In this document: positions 1-7,136 of the stretch, piece by piece
Position numbering within the stretch: the stretch's first letter is position 1
Layout of the letters: each line of letters opens with the position of its first letter
From: Bacillota bacterium
Lineage (GTDB): Bacteria; Bacillota_A; Clostridia; Lachnospirales; Lachnospiraceae
Direction of reading: 5' to 3'
Length of the DNA: 10,806 nucleotides
Assembly (NCBI GenBank): GCA_023443925.1
Contig: JAEZSL010000087.1
Coordinates: forward strand, 1-10,806
Made by a program: the position numbers and the translations under genes
The notes under the pieces: model-generated
The model's database searches: none
What the model saw: the letters and a program-made list of their open reading frames with translations, nothing else
What the model was told of the DNA's origin: nothing

Positions 1-482
1 CGGCCAGGGCGGGGGAACAAGGCCGGGGTTTCGCGGTAGTAGCAGAGGAAATAAGAAAGCTTGCCGAGCAGTCTGCTAATTCCGTAGTTAAGATTGGTGA
101 TTTGATTGGAAGTATACAAGATGAAACGGCCAAGGTTGTAGCTATTATGAATGATTCAACCCAGGCGGTCACGGACGGAGTTACGGCAGTTGACAAGGCA
201 GGCATTTCCTTTGAACAGATATTCGGAGAAATAATGGCCATAACCGAAAAAATAAATGAGGTCGGCGCAGCCACACAGGAAATTAAAAGCGGCAGTGAGG
301 AATTGAACGATTCCATTAAAAATATTGCTTCCATTGCAATGGAAAGTGCAGCCTCCAGTCAGCAGATCAGTGCGGCTTCCGAAGAACAATCGGCCACCGT
401 AGAGGAAATCACAAAATCCTCCCAGGAGCTAGCGGTTCTTGCGCAGGAACTAAGGATGAATGTATCCAGATTTCAGTTATGA
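1..482 (+). CDS. Methyl-accepting chemotaxis protein, C-terminal part (5' end outside window)
   Basis: This is the cytoplasmic signalling end of a chemoreceptor, which couples ligand sensing to CheA/CheW and is adapted by methylation. The reading frame is open from base 3. Its first residues, ARAGEQGRGFAVVAEE, are the conserved hairpin-tip motif of the MCP signalling domain that contacts CheA and CheW. The rest is a heptad-rich, Ala/Ser/Glu-rich helix typical of the returning arm of the four-helix bundle, including SSQQISAASEEQSATVEEI, and it ends LRMNVSRFQL before TGA. The TTG at 102 is internal, because the motif upstream of it is in the same frame, so the true start and the sensor domain lie before the window. 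The ligand cannot be inferred. The gene reads toward the repeat array and inverted repeat that follow it. Confidence 0.95.
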   Translation, partial: ARAGEQGRGFAVVAEEIRKLAEQSANSVVKIGDLIGSIQDETAKVVAIMNDSTQAVTDGVTAVDKAGISFEQIFGEIMAITEKINEVGAATQEIKSGSEELNDSIKNIASIAMESAASSQQISAASEEQSATVEEITKSSQELAVLAQELRMNVSRFQL

Positions 483-561
483 TAGAATGGAAGTGAAATG
501 AGGAGTGCAAATAAGTTAGTTTGGCAACTCGTTTATGAAATACGATTGAAGCAACAAGATT

Positions 562-655
562 ATAAACATGTAACATGTTCATGAAGGGTAATATGCTCAT
601 GAAGATGTAACGTATTCATGAAGATGTAACGTATTCATGAAGATGTAACATATTC
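562..655. repeat. 19-bp tandem repeat array, about five units
   Basis: Five consecutive units fit the consensus ATGAAGATGTAACGTATTC. They lie at 562-580 (diverged), 581-598 (18 bp, diverged), 599-617 and 618-636 (identical), and 637-655 (one change). The unit length is not a multiple of three and no credible reading frame crosses the array. It sits in the intergenic space 80 bp after the chemoreceptor stop. There are no spacers between units, so this is not a CRISPR. The most likely origin is slippage; a protein-binding role is possible but not shown. Confidence 0.85.
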
Positions 656-687
656 ATAAATTTTCATCAATTAAATTTATATTAAAG

Positions 688-733
688 AAAATCACCCTTT
701 TAAAGTTCAAATTGCAGCTAAAAGGGTGATTTT
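688..733. terminator. Perfect 15-bp inverted repeat, likely bidirectional terminator
   Basis: The arms at 688-702 (AAAATCACCCTTTTA) and 719-733 are perfectly complementary around a 16-nt loop. The stem has A-rich and T-rich ends, so either transcript would end in a U-run. It lies between the chemoreceptor (plus) and the leuA-araC remnant (minus), which converge on it, so it fits a shared terminator. The GC core is modest (ACCC/GGGT). Confidence 0.7.
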
Positions 734-766
734 GATTTATATACATGAATTTTAATAGGGGCTTTG

Positions 767-1231
767 TTAACCTTTTTGGTTCCGGTACTGAACCGGTGTC
801 ATACTGTAAGTTTTTTTAAAGAGTCAGTTAAAGTGTTCCACATTCTGATAACCTACGGTTTTTGCGATGGCATCCACAGTCATTCCTTTATTTTTCAACA
901 AGGCTTTCGCTTTGTTGATCCGTATTTCTTTCACAATATCTCCGAAGGTGTCTCCGGTACTTTCTTTAATATATTTGGATAAGTAAGGCTTGGATAAATA
1001 AAATTTAGCCGACAGGTCTTCCAGTGTAATAGGAACCGGAAAATGCAGTAAAAACCAGTTCACCTGCATAAGGAGAGCGTTTATATACCCGCATTCCGGT
1101 AAGTCTTTCATACTTTTCACAGATTTCCGGATTGCCAAAATCAAGTCCGAGTTTCACTCCGTGAGAATAAATTCATGGCAAGGGTTATGATATCTACATT
1201 ATCCGTACATTCCCCGTTAAGTACCTTCCAC
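767..1231 (-). pseudogene. Decayed, internally deleted copy of the leuA-araC fusion gene
   Basis: This is a degenerate second copy of the gene at 3402-5390. The AraC-type DNA-binding part (about 779-1029) aligns with 3412-3661 with about 18 mismatches in roughly 250 bases counted by eye. The stretch 1032-1231 aligns with 4383-4599 of the catalytic part. About 720 bases of the intact gene are missing at the junction (1029-1032), and the two parts are no longer in the same frame. A further defect is TGA at 824-826 where the intact copy has an arginine codon, right after residues EHFN, which cuts off the last 17 or so residues. A 106-codon reading frame (824-1144) survives and still covers most of the helix-turn-helix region, but its first 40 residues are out-of-frame leuA sequence. 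The 5' part of leuA and its T-box are absent; the remnant meets Rhs sequence head to head at about 1231. Expression of a free DNA-binding fragment is possible but unsupported. Confidence 0.88.
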
Positions 1232-1233
1232 CC

Positions 1234-2076
1234 GGTAATCTGCAAAGCAGACGGGCAAAGGAACTTTCCGAAGTATATGAATATACCCCCGAAGGCTTAT
1301 TAAAGGCTGCCATTGCAGGAGGTATGCGCTATAGCTATACCTATGATATTATGGGCAGATTAGAGGAAAAGAAGGCAAGCGGAAGAACCTTGCTATCCTT
1401 TGTATATGATAGGAACGGAAATCTGCGGAAACAGAAGGATGTAACCGGAAAACAGACAGAATATTATTATAATCTAAATGATGAAATCAAGGAAATATGG
1501 GATGACGATAAGCCTATCGTCGAGTATAATTATAATGAAGACGGTACCATAAAGAGTCTGCGAAACGGTGAAAACCTATATACAGAATATACCTATGATA
1601 ATTTAAGATCTGACGGGGTTACGCAGTACTTTGTCAGGGAAAATTCTAGCATATAAATATTACCGGTACGACAGTAACGGAAACCGAACTGGAAAACAGC
1701 AGCTCCATGGAGGGATTAGTTATACTTATGACAGTCTGAACGATTAACCAAGGTGCAGTGTCCTGGAAGCTGGGAGGAACTATCTTATGACAAGGCTGGG
1801 AACCGTACCAGAAGAATCAGTCCAAAGGGTGAGGAACTTTACCAGTATGACAGCAGGAACCGCTTAAACAGCCATAGTGTTAATGGTATTATAAAAGACT
1901 ACACCTATGATAGCGCCGGAAACTTATTAAAGGATGGAAAGAATCAGTACAAGTATGACGCCTTTAACCGGACAAGCAGAAGAGAGACCTTTGACGGAAA
2001 TATCCAGATAAACATAAATGGTACTGGCAGTAATACCAAGGGGTATACTTTTACTCATATGGAAATAAAACCTTAG
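1234..2076 (+). pseudogene. Rhs/YD-repeat protein remnant, frameshifted and truncated
   Basis: This is a fragment of an Rhs-type polymorphic toxin shell. Tyr-Asp repeat motifs recur: YSYTYDIMGRLEE, FVYDRNGNLRKQKD, YRYDSNGNRTGKQ, LSYDKAGNRTRRISPKG, YQYDSRNRL, YTYDSAGNLLKD and YKYDAFNRTSRRETFDGNIQ. Three segments must be joined. Frame 1 runs to about 1608. Frame 2 runs from about 1610 to 1743, where LTGLRSTLSGKILAYKYYRYD resumes the repeat. Frame 1 then returns after one apparently lost base in AACGATTAACC near 1742. Each segment alone ends in a stop soon after its break. The 5' end is cut at the join with the leuA-araC remnant. The 3' end jumps from GNIQIN to about 20 unrelated residues and TAG, so the last repeats, the core hallmark region and the toxin domain are gone. 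Family members are usually well over 1000 residues; only about 280 codons remain. Confidence 0.88.
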
Positions 2077-2087
2077 AAGGAGGTTAT

Positions 2088-2903
2088 ATGAACATTATTA
2101 ATTACACAGCAGAAGAGTATAATTTTAACAAGGCGATGCAACATAATATCAATGAAAATATACAGCCATTATTATTTTCTCATAATTTTACAAAATTTTC
2201 ACCCAATAAGTATGTCCGTGAGTTAGATGGATTATTACAATTTATCAATTTCAATGTTGGCAAAGAGAGGGTAAAAGCTTTTGCGTTTTATATTCCTATT
2301 TTTTTTCCTTATGATAATCTTTTGAGCTTTGGAATTGAAATTACTGGCTCATCGGGGATAAGTCTTTTACAAGGTAAATATTTTCCGACTTTGTACGAGC
2401 GGGAAAAACATAATAAGATGATTCAGTGGGAAGATTATAATAAAGTACATCTACCCAATATTGAAAAGTTGATATACTCAATAAAAGAGGGAATTTTACC
2501 TGAAAAAGATAGAATAGGTTCTTTGGCAGATTTTATTAACGTTCTAGAATGTGAACGGCCAATATTTTTTGGTGAAGAATATGACATTCGTTCGCGTAAC
2601 GGGGTAGATCATCGTTACATAATGGCTGTATATAAATGCTTAACAGAGGAGTATGGCCAGGGAGTCATAGAATTGAAAGAATTAAAGAGATTAATGGAGG
2701 AGGATGTATCAAAGGGTCTGCAGCCTTCAGTAATTAATATCAGTATAAAGGAATATCTGGAACGTTTTTTAAACTCCATTAAAAGTCAGGAAGTCTATAA
2801 TTCGGCCGGGAAAGAGGAATTTAAGAAATGTTTTGATACAATATGTAATGAGAGAAGGAAAAAGTACAAGCTATTAAATAGTTATTTAATGACCACAAGA
2901 TAG
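2088..2903 (+). CDS. Putative immunity protein of an Rhs toxin (DUF4304-like N-terminal region)
   Basis: This is an intact 271-codon gene starting at ATG 2088 behind a very strong Shine-Dalgarno (AGAAGGAGG, about 5 nt upstream), 11 bp after the stop of the Rhs remnant. That position is where immunity genes follow polymorphic toxins. There is no signal peptide or membrane segment, and the protein is likely cytoplasmic. Residues about 20-90 (LLFSHNFTKFSPNKYVREL, then LLQFINFNVGKERVKAFAFYIP) follow the pattern of DUF4304-type proteins: a short helix, an arginine-bearing strand, then a strand of vi-N type and an extended strand. The C-terminal half is Lys/Glu-rich and helical with no motif I recognise. 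The family call is from pattern only. If it is correct, the protein would neutralise a toxin domain that is no longer encoded here. AT content is higher than in the leuA or redox genes, which fits acquired DNA. Confidence 0.6.
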   Translation: MNIINYTAEEYNFNKAMQHNINENIQPLLFSHNFTKFSPNKYVRELDGLLQFINFNVGKERVKAFAFYIPIFFPYDNLLSFGIEITGSSGISLLQGKYFPTLYEREKHNKMIQWEDYNKVHLPNIEKLIYSIKEGILPEKDRIGSLADFINVLECERPIFFGEEYDIRSRNGVDHRYIMAVYKCLTEEYGQGVIELKELKRLMEEDVSKGLQPSVINISIKEYLERFLNSIKSQEVYNSAGKEEFKKCFDTICNERRKKYKLLNSYLMTTR

Positions 2904-2947
2904 TAATTGATAAATGACAGAGATTGAGTTTAGTATTCAATAAATAA

Positions 2948-3085
2948 TATAAAAATATATATAAACCTAATACTAAAGGGGGAAAGGGAAACGTAAGACG
3001 TCCAGATTTTCAATGGAAACCAGGTACTCCAGAAAAAATTAAATTGTCATGTACAATAAAGAAGTTGGGCAATATTTCCTATTGA
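2948..3085 (+). pseudogene. Short coding remnant, possibly a toxin or accessory-protein tail
   Basis: An open stretch of 45 codons with no start codon ends at TGA 3083-3085, directly against a terminator stem. Its translation includes PNTKGGKGNVRRPDFQWK followed by PGTPEKIKLSCTIKK. The composition (Gly/Lys-rich turn, then Pro-Gly-Thr-Pro and a beta-like end) resembles C-terminal ends of secreted toxin domains, but I do not recognise a family. Abutting the terminator suggests it was once the true 3' end of a gene. The A/T-rich bases before 2970 look non-coding. This is a weak call. Confidence 0.3.
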
Positions 3086-3127
3086 AAAGACAGCTAATAG
3101 ATGCAAAAGTCTACTAACTGTCTTTTT
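3085..3127 (+). terminator. Intrinsic terminator after the immunity/remnant segment
   Basis: AAAAGACAG at 3085-3093 pairs with CTGTCTTTT at 3118-3126. Further weaker pairing lies inside the loop, and a T-run (3123-3127) ends the structure. It would end transcripts from the 2088 gene and from the 2948-3085 remnant. Confidence 0.65.
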
Positions 3128-3401
3128 ATTGTTCAAAATTATAAATTTAACAAAATCGCTAGTAAGATGGCTGTAGAAACGTTTGATCCAAATACGGGAA
3201 ATTTTAATCTTAGTGGGACTATCTTATTCCAGGACTTTACATTTCAAATTCTCAATATAGATTATTTTTTTATCTTTAGAGATGGAAAATGAAGTATATG
3301 TCATGTTAACCTGCATTACAATGAGACTGTTACAAATGATTTACTTTTAATTTTAAAGAATCTTCAACAGAGACATTGCTTTCTACGGATACCTTCTTAA
3401 A
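3128..3401. other. Gene-free spacer
   Basis: This is AT-rich sequence between the terminator and the 3' end of leuA-araC. A 63-codon plus-strand frame begins at 3101 inside the terminator and has no ribosome binding site. An internal ATG at 3167 (MAVETFDPNTGNFNLSG) also lacks one. No convincing hairpin terminator for the minus-strand leuA gene was found here. The spacer may hold more degraded coding sequence, but nothing is recognisable. Confidence 0.5.
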
Positions 3402-5390
3402 CTATTTCTGGTTCCGGTACTGAACCGGTGTCATACTGTAAGTCTTTTTAAAAAGTCTGTTAAAATGCTCCACATTCTGATAACCTACGGTTTCCGCTAT
3501 GGCATCCACAGTCATCCCTTTATTTTTCAACAGGGCTTTTGCTTTGTTAATCCGTATTTCTTTCACAATATCTCCGAAGGTGTCCCCGGTGCTTTCTTTA
3601 ATATACTTGGATAAGTAAGGTTTGGATAAATAAAATTTAACCGACAGGTCTTCCAATGTAACCGTCTTATAATGATTCTGAATGTAATTCATAATTTCTA
3701 CGATGCGATCATCTTTTCTAAAAGGAACTCCTTTGACTTCCGCCAGCTGATTCACTGCCGAAACAAGGGCTTCAATGGAGGATTTAATAATATCTTCATC
3801 AATACCCACGCCCCAGTACATCTTATTCTGAAAATTAATCCCGATATAAGAGACGGCTTTGGAAGAGGTGCCTTTGGATAAAGCATGCTCCTCATATATG
3901 ATTAAATCGTAATTGATACCAAAATACTGTTTCAAAGCATTGCTGACTGCATCTAACCTTCCGTTGCCGTTAGCATTTACGACAAAAGCTTCACCGTTCC
4001 GGTTAATGGTTAATTCGGCCATTATGCCGTCCACCTGCTTAAAATGAGTTTCTGTTACGGTAAATACCGGGGTGTAGTTGGTGTATTTATCTTCAAAAAC
4101 CTGATAAACCAAAGCAGGTGAAAGTTCTTTATGTTCACGGTCCGATACGCTTTTAATATAATAGCCGACTTCTTCTTTCATTTTCTCCGGTATTGATAAA
4201 CCAAAATTCTGTTTTAAGATATAGCTTACACCGCCTTTGCCGGACTGGCTGTTGATACGGATTACATCTGATTCATATTCCCTGCCGATATCTTTGGGAT
4301 CTACAGGCAGGTAGGGTACATTCCAGAACCGGCAATCCTTATCTTCCCGCCATTTCATGCCCTTTGCAATAGCATCCTGATGGGAACCGGAAAAGGCAGT
4401 GAAAACCAGTTCGCCTGCATAAGGAGAACGTTCATATACCCGCATTCTGGTAAGTCTTTCATACTTTTCGCAGATTTCCGGCATATTGCCAAAATCAAGC
4501 CCGGGGTTCACTCCGTGAGAATACAGATTCATAGCAAGGGTAATAATATCGACATTGCCGGTCCGCTCCCCGTTCCCGAATAAAGTTCCTTCCACCCTGT
4601 CGGCTCCTGCCAATACTCCAAGTTCTGCATCGGAGATTCCGGAACCCCTGTCATTGTGGGGATGTATGGATAAGATAACATGCTCTCTGTGTTTTAAGTT
4701 CTTACTCATGTATTCCACCTGAGAGGCAAATACATGGGGCATGGCATTTTCCACCGTAGTGGGAAGATTGATAATAGCCTTGTTTTCAGGGGTTGGCTGC
4801 CAGATATCCAAAACGGCATTGCAGATATCCAGTGCATAGTCTACTTCTGTGCCCGGAAAACTTTCCGGACTGTATTCAAAGGAGAAATTACCGGTGGTTT
4901 TATCGGCCAGATCCTTTAATAACCTGGCTCCGTCTACGGCTATCCTCTTGATTTCCTCTTTATCTTTGCCAAAAACCTGCTCCCGCTGGGCAACCGAGGT
5001 GGAATTGTATAAATGTACTACCGCGTGGGGAGCACCTTTTAATGCCTCAAAGGTTCTCTTAATAATATGTTCCCTGGCCTGGGTCAGAACCTGGATAGTT
5101 ACATCCTCCGGGATCATGTTCTCTTCGATAATCCTCCGGAGAAAATTATATTCGGTATCGGAAGCAGCCGGAAATCCAACTTCGATTTCCTTAAAGCCGA
5201 TTTCTACAAGCATTCGGAAGAATTCTACCTTTTCCTCCATACTCATAGGCTCTATCAGGGCCTGGTTCCCGTCCCGTAAATCCACACTGCACCAGTAAGG
5301 TGCCTTATCGATATGGTCTTTTTTAACCCAGTCATAAGTAACAACGGGCGGCATAAAATAGGATTTTTCATACTTGTTATAATTTTTCAT
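3402..5390 (-). CDS. leuA: 2-isopropylmalate synthase fused to a C-terminal AraC-type DNA-binding domain
   Basis: A 662-aa protein. Residues about 1-400 form the LeuA catalytic barrel, which condenses acetyl-CoA with 2-oxoisovalerate in the first committed step of leucine synthesis. Visible signatures are DLRDGNQAL (37-45, catalytic Arg/Asp), the metal-binding HPHND (243-247) and [10 protein letters not shown] (272-281). Residues about 430-552 match the LeuA dimerisation/allosteric domain that binds leucine. Residues 562-660 are unexpected: a two-helix-turn-helix AraC/XylS domain ([21 protein letters not shown], then [20 protein letters not shown] and the terminal TPVQYR motif). Ordinary enzymes of this long class stop near 555 residues. 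The join is one continuous frame with no stop. ATG 5390 is chosen because AAAGGAAG lies 4 nt upstream; a GTG 24 codons earlier (5462) falls in the leader. A T-box leader precedes it. The enzyme call is firm; the role of the fused domain is unknown. Confidence 0.93.
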   Translation of the reverse strand: MKNYNKYEKSYFMPPVVTYDWVKKDHIDKAPYWCSVDLRDGNQALIEPMSMEEKVEFFRMLVEIGFKEIEVGFPAASDTEYNFLRRIIEENMIPEDVTIQVLTQAREHIIKRTFEALKGAPHAVVHLYNSTSVAQREQVFGKDKEEIKRIAVDGARLLKDLADKTTGNFSFEYSPESFPGTEVDYALDICNAVLDIWQPTPENKAIINLPTTVENAMPHVFASQVEYMSKNLKHREHVILSIHPHNDRGSGISDAELGVLAGADRVEGTLFGNGERTGNVDIITLAMNLYSHGVNPGLDFGNMPEICEKYERLTRMRVYERSPYAGELVFTAFSGSHQDAIAKGMKWREDKDCRFWNVPYLPVDPKDIGREYESDVIRINSQSGKGGVSYILKQNFGLSIPEKMKEEVGYYIKSVSDREHKELSPALVYQVFEDKYTNYTPVFTVTETHFKQVDGIMAELTINRNGEAFVVNANGNGRLDAVSNALKQYFGINYDLIIYEEHALSKGTSSKAVSYIGINFQNKMYWGVGIDEDIIKSSIEALVSAVNQLAEVKGVPFRKDDRIVEIMNYIQNHYKTVTLEDLSVKFYLSKPYLSKYIKESTGDTFGDIVKEIRINKAKALLKNKGMTVDAIAETVGYQNVEHFNRLFKKTYSMTPVQYRNQK

Positions 5391-5474
5391 AATGCTTCCT
5401 TTCTGTCCGATAGAATGTAAAGTGAAAAGAGGTTCACTTCGGGGTTCTTTAATTCTGTCCACAGTTTCGGACGC

Positions 5475-5523
5475 AAAAAACTTCCGCTCCTATAGATGTG
5501 AACATTTACTATAGAGACGAAAG
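5475..5523 (-). terminator. Regulated intrinsic terminator of the T-box leader
   Basis: On the minus strand CTTTCGTCTCTATAG (5523-5509) pairs with CTATAGGAGCGGAAG (5495-5481). This gives 15 pairs with one C-A mismatch and a few G-U pairs, followed directly by six T residues (5480-5475). The 5' arm is shared with the antiterminator. Confidence 0.9.
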
Positions 5524-5750
5524 ATGAATTCTTACGCGGTACCACTCTATTTCATGATAAATCATGCACTTTTGAAGCACGGGAATTCCTTATGCTTCTG
5601 CCCTGTAACGGTGGCTTCCGGCTGCATCTACTTAATTGTTCAACGAGCTGCTCCAAGGCGAGTTCATAATAACCTTTCTACTGTTTCGCATCACCCAACA
5701 GCTTTCTGATATCCGGGTTACTATTACTATTCCTTATCCCTGCATTTGAT
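5475..5750 (-). promoter_or_regulatory. T-box riboswitch leader, predicted leucine-specific, upstream of leuA
   Basis: Read on the minus strand, the T-box core GAGTGGTACCGCG lies at 5547-5535. Stem I closes through AGTAACC (5723-5717) with GGTTATT (5674-5668). The distal loop motif GATGCGA (5692-5686) fits GNUGNRA. The 3' side of the specifier region reads GAACTCGCC, placing CTC (Leu) at 5662-5660 followed by a purine. Uncharged tRNA-Leu would pair with the specifier and the T-box, favour the antiterminator and allow leuA transcription; charged tRNA would allow termination. The 3' antiterminator portion (CTTTCGTCTC) overlaps the terminator stem, as expected for the class. The leader ends about 85 bp before the leuA start codon. 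The 5' boundary is approximate. Confidence 0.93.
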
Positions 5751-5762
5751 TTTTTATAATTT

Positions 5763-6049
5763 TAGCATATAAGTAATAGAAATAATAGTGATAAATTTAA
5801 TCAGTTTTATTGATATATTTTAATATATTATCGGAAAAATATCAAATTTATCAGATAATTCATATAATGCAATCAAAGGATGAACTAAGTTAAAGGTATT
5901 GTAGGAGAAAATATTACCAAAAGCAGGTAATTTCATATATTTAAAGGATGAAATATGGTAAGCTGTAGTAAAAGGATTAACAGGCTGTCTGTTTTGTTGT
6001 CCCGGTATGGGGTTGCAGGCAGCTACCGGTAGAAGAGGGAGGTACGGTT
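5763..6049. other. Divergent intergenic region between leuA T-box and aldo/keto reductase
   Basis: This very AT-rich spacer must hold the promoters of both divergent units. On the plus strand a TATAAT (5863-5868) is a candidate -10, but no good -35 lies at the right distance. Two small inverted repeats are visible: ATTTCAT/ATGAAAT (5930-5936 and 5948-5954), and GGCTGTCTG with CAGGCAGCT (about 5983-5991 and 6015-6023, two wobble pairs) in the 5' leader of the reductase gene. GGGAGG at 6037-6042 is the ribosome binding site for ATG 6050. No gene was found. Confidence 0.5.
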
Positions 6050-7069
6050 ATGGAGTATAAGGTTTTAAACGGAACCGATTTAAAGGTAAGCAGGATCTGT
6101 TTGGGAGGAGGTAATTTCGGGGAGAAACTTGACCGGGAAACAGTCTTTCAGGTATTGGATACCTACATCGACGGAGGCGGTAACTTTATTGACACGGCAA
6201 ATGTGTACTGCCGCTGGATACCCGGCTTAGCTAATTCCAGTGAAAAAATGATCGGGGAATGGTTAGAATCCAGAAGTGCAAAGAATAATGTAATCATAGC
6301 TACAAAAGGAGGCCACTATGATTTACAGTCACCACTTGTTTCAAGAGTCACAAAAGCAGATATCAGGCAGGATCTTACAGAGAGTATGAAGACTCTTTTA
6401 CTTGACCGGATTGATTTATACTGGCTGCACCGGGATGTCCCAAATAAACCGGTAGAAGAGATTGTGGATTATATGGAGGAATTGGTAAGGGAAGGCAGCA
6501 TCCGCTATTACGGGGCTTCTAATTTTAGTCAAAAGCGTTTGGAAGCAGCGCGTATCTATGCCAGTAAGAATCATTTACAGGGATTTAGCGCCGTATCTAA
6601 CATGTGGAGTGCTGCAAGTATTAATCCGGTTTTTGATTCCATGCGGGATGCTACCATGGAATTAATGAGTCCGGCTTTATATGAGTGGCACAAAGAAACC
6701 GGACTGCCTATGATTCCTTACACTTCCACAGCCAACGGATTTTTTGAAAAACTATACCGTGCCGGTGCCAGGGTAGAGGAAGGCAGGCTCCTGACACCAG
6801 TAGCTGACCTTGGCCTTTCGGACCATTTGATTAAGATTTATCTGAATGATAGGAATCTTCGCCTGTATGAAGTATTACTGGAAACACATAAAGAAACCGG
6901 TGCCTCTGTAATTGCACTTTCCCTGGCTTTTTTAATCAACCAGCCCTTTGATGTGGTACCGGTTGGCAGTGTTACGAAACCAGAACAGCTTAACGGACTG
7001 TTAGAAGCAGGCGGATTAAAGCTTGACCCGCAATTTACGGAGAAATTTCAAAAATTTATTGACCTATAG
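6050..7069 (+). CDS. Aldo/keto reductase family oxidoreductase
   Basis: A 339-aa cytosolic NAD(P)H-dependent reductase of the AKR superfamily, folded as a TIM barrel. The catalytic tetrad is visible: Asp48 in NFIDTANVY, Tyr53 in the same motif, Lys86 in IATKGG and His127 in YWLHRD. GASNFS (155-160) and the C-terminal PVGSVTKPEQL (cofactor-binding region) also match the family. The length is typical. ATG 6050 is supported by GGGAGG 7 nt upstream. The next gene, an iron alcohol dehydrogenase, starts 67 bp after the stop with no terminator between, so the two probably form an operon handling aldehydes, ketones or sugar carbonyls. The actual substrate cannot be read from the sequence. Nothing looks damaged. 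Confidence 0.93.
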   Translation: MEYKVLNGTDLKVSRICLGGGNFGEKLDRETVFQVLDTYIDGGGNFIDTANVYCRWIPGLANSSEKMIGEWLESRSAKNNVIIATKGGHYDLQSPLVSRVTKADIRQDLTESMKTLLLDRIDLYWLHRDVPNKPVEEIVDYMEELVREGSIRYYGASNFSQKRLEAARIYASKNHLQGFSAVSNMWSAASINPVFDSMRDATMELMSPALYEWHKETGLPMIPYTSTANGFFEKLYRAGARVEEGRLLTPVADLGLSDHLIKIYLNDRNLRLYEVLLETHKETGASVIALSLAFLINQPFDVVPVGSVTKPEQLNGLLEAGGLKLDPQFTEKFQKFIDL

Positions 7070-7136
7070 TTACCTCTAAGTACTAAAATGGAAAGGTAAA
7101 CCGGATGTATGAATTCGAAAGAGAGGTGTTTTTGTA

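Noticed and set aside
562..655. CRISPR array
   Set aside because: The 19-bp units are directly adjacent with no spacers and no cas genes are present. The same applies to the 13-bp array at 8372-8450.
764..1144. A stand-alone AraC-family regulator gene
   Set aside because: The frame's first part is out-of-frame leuA sequence and it ends at a nonsense codon before the domain is complete, so it is better read as a remnant of the fusion gene.
767..3127. An insertion sequence or transposon carrying the Rhs segment
   Set aside because: No transposase, terminal inverted repeats or target-site duplication could be found. The only flanking repeats are the leuA-araC copies.
3101..3292. 63-codon plus-strand open frame
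   Set aside because: Its ATG lies in the loop of a terminator and has no ribosome binding site; the sequence matches nothing I recognise.
4849..5298. 149-codon plus-strand open frame opposite leuA
   Set aside because: It is the antisense shadow of a well-supported leuA coding region, with no ribosome binding site and no recognisable motif.
5391..5462. 24-codon N-terminal extension of LeuA from GTG 5462
   Set aside because: The stretch is leader sequence just after the T-box terminator. ATG 5390 has a good ribosome binding site and matches where the LeuA fold begins.
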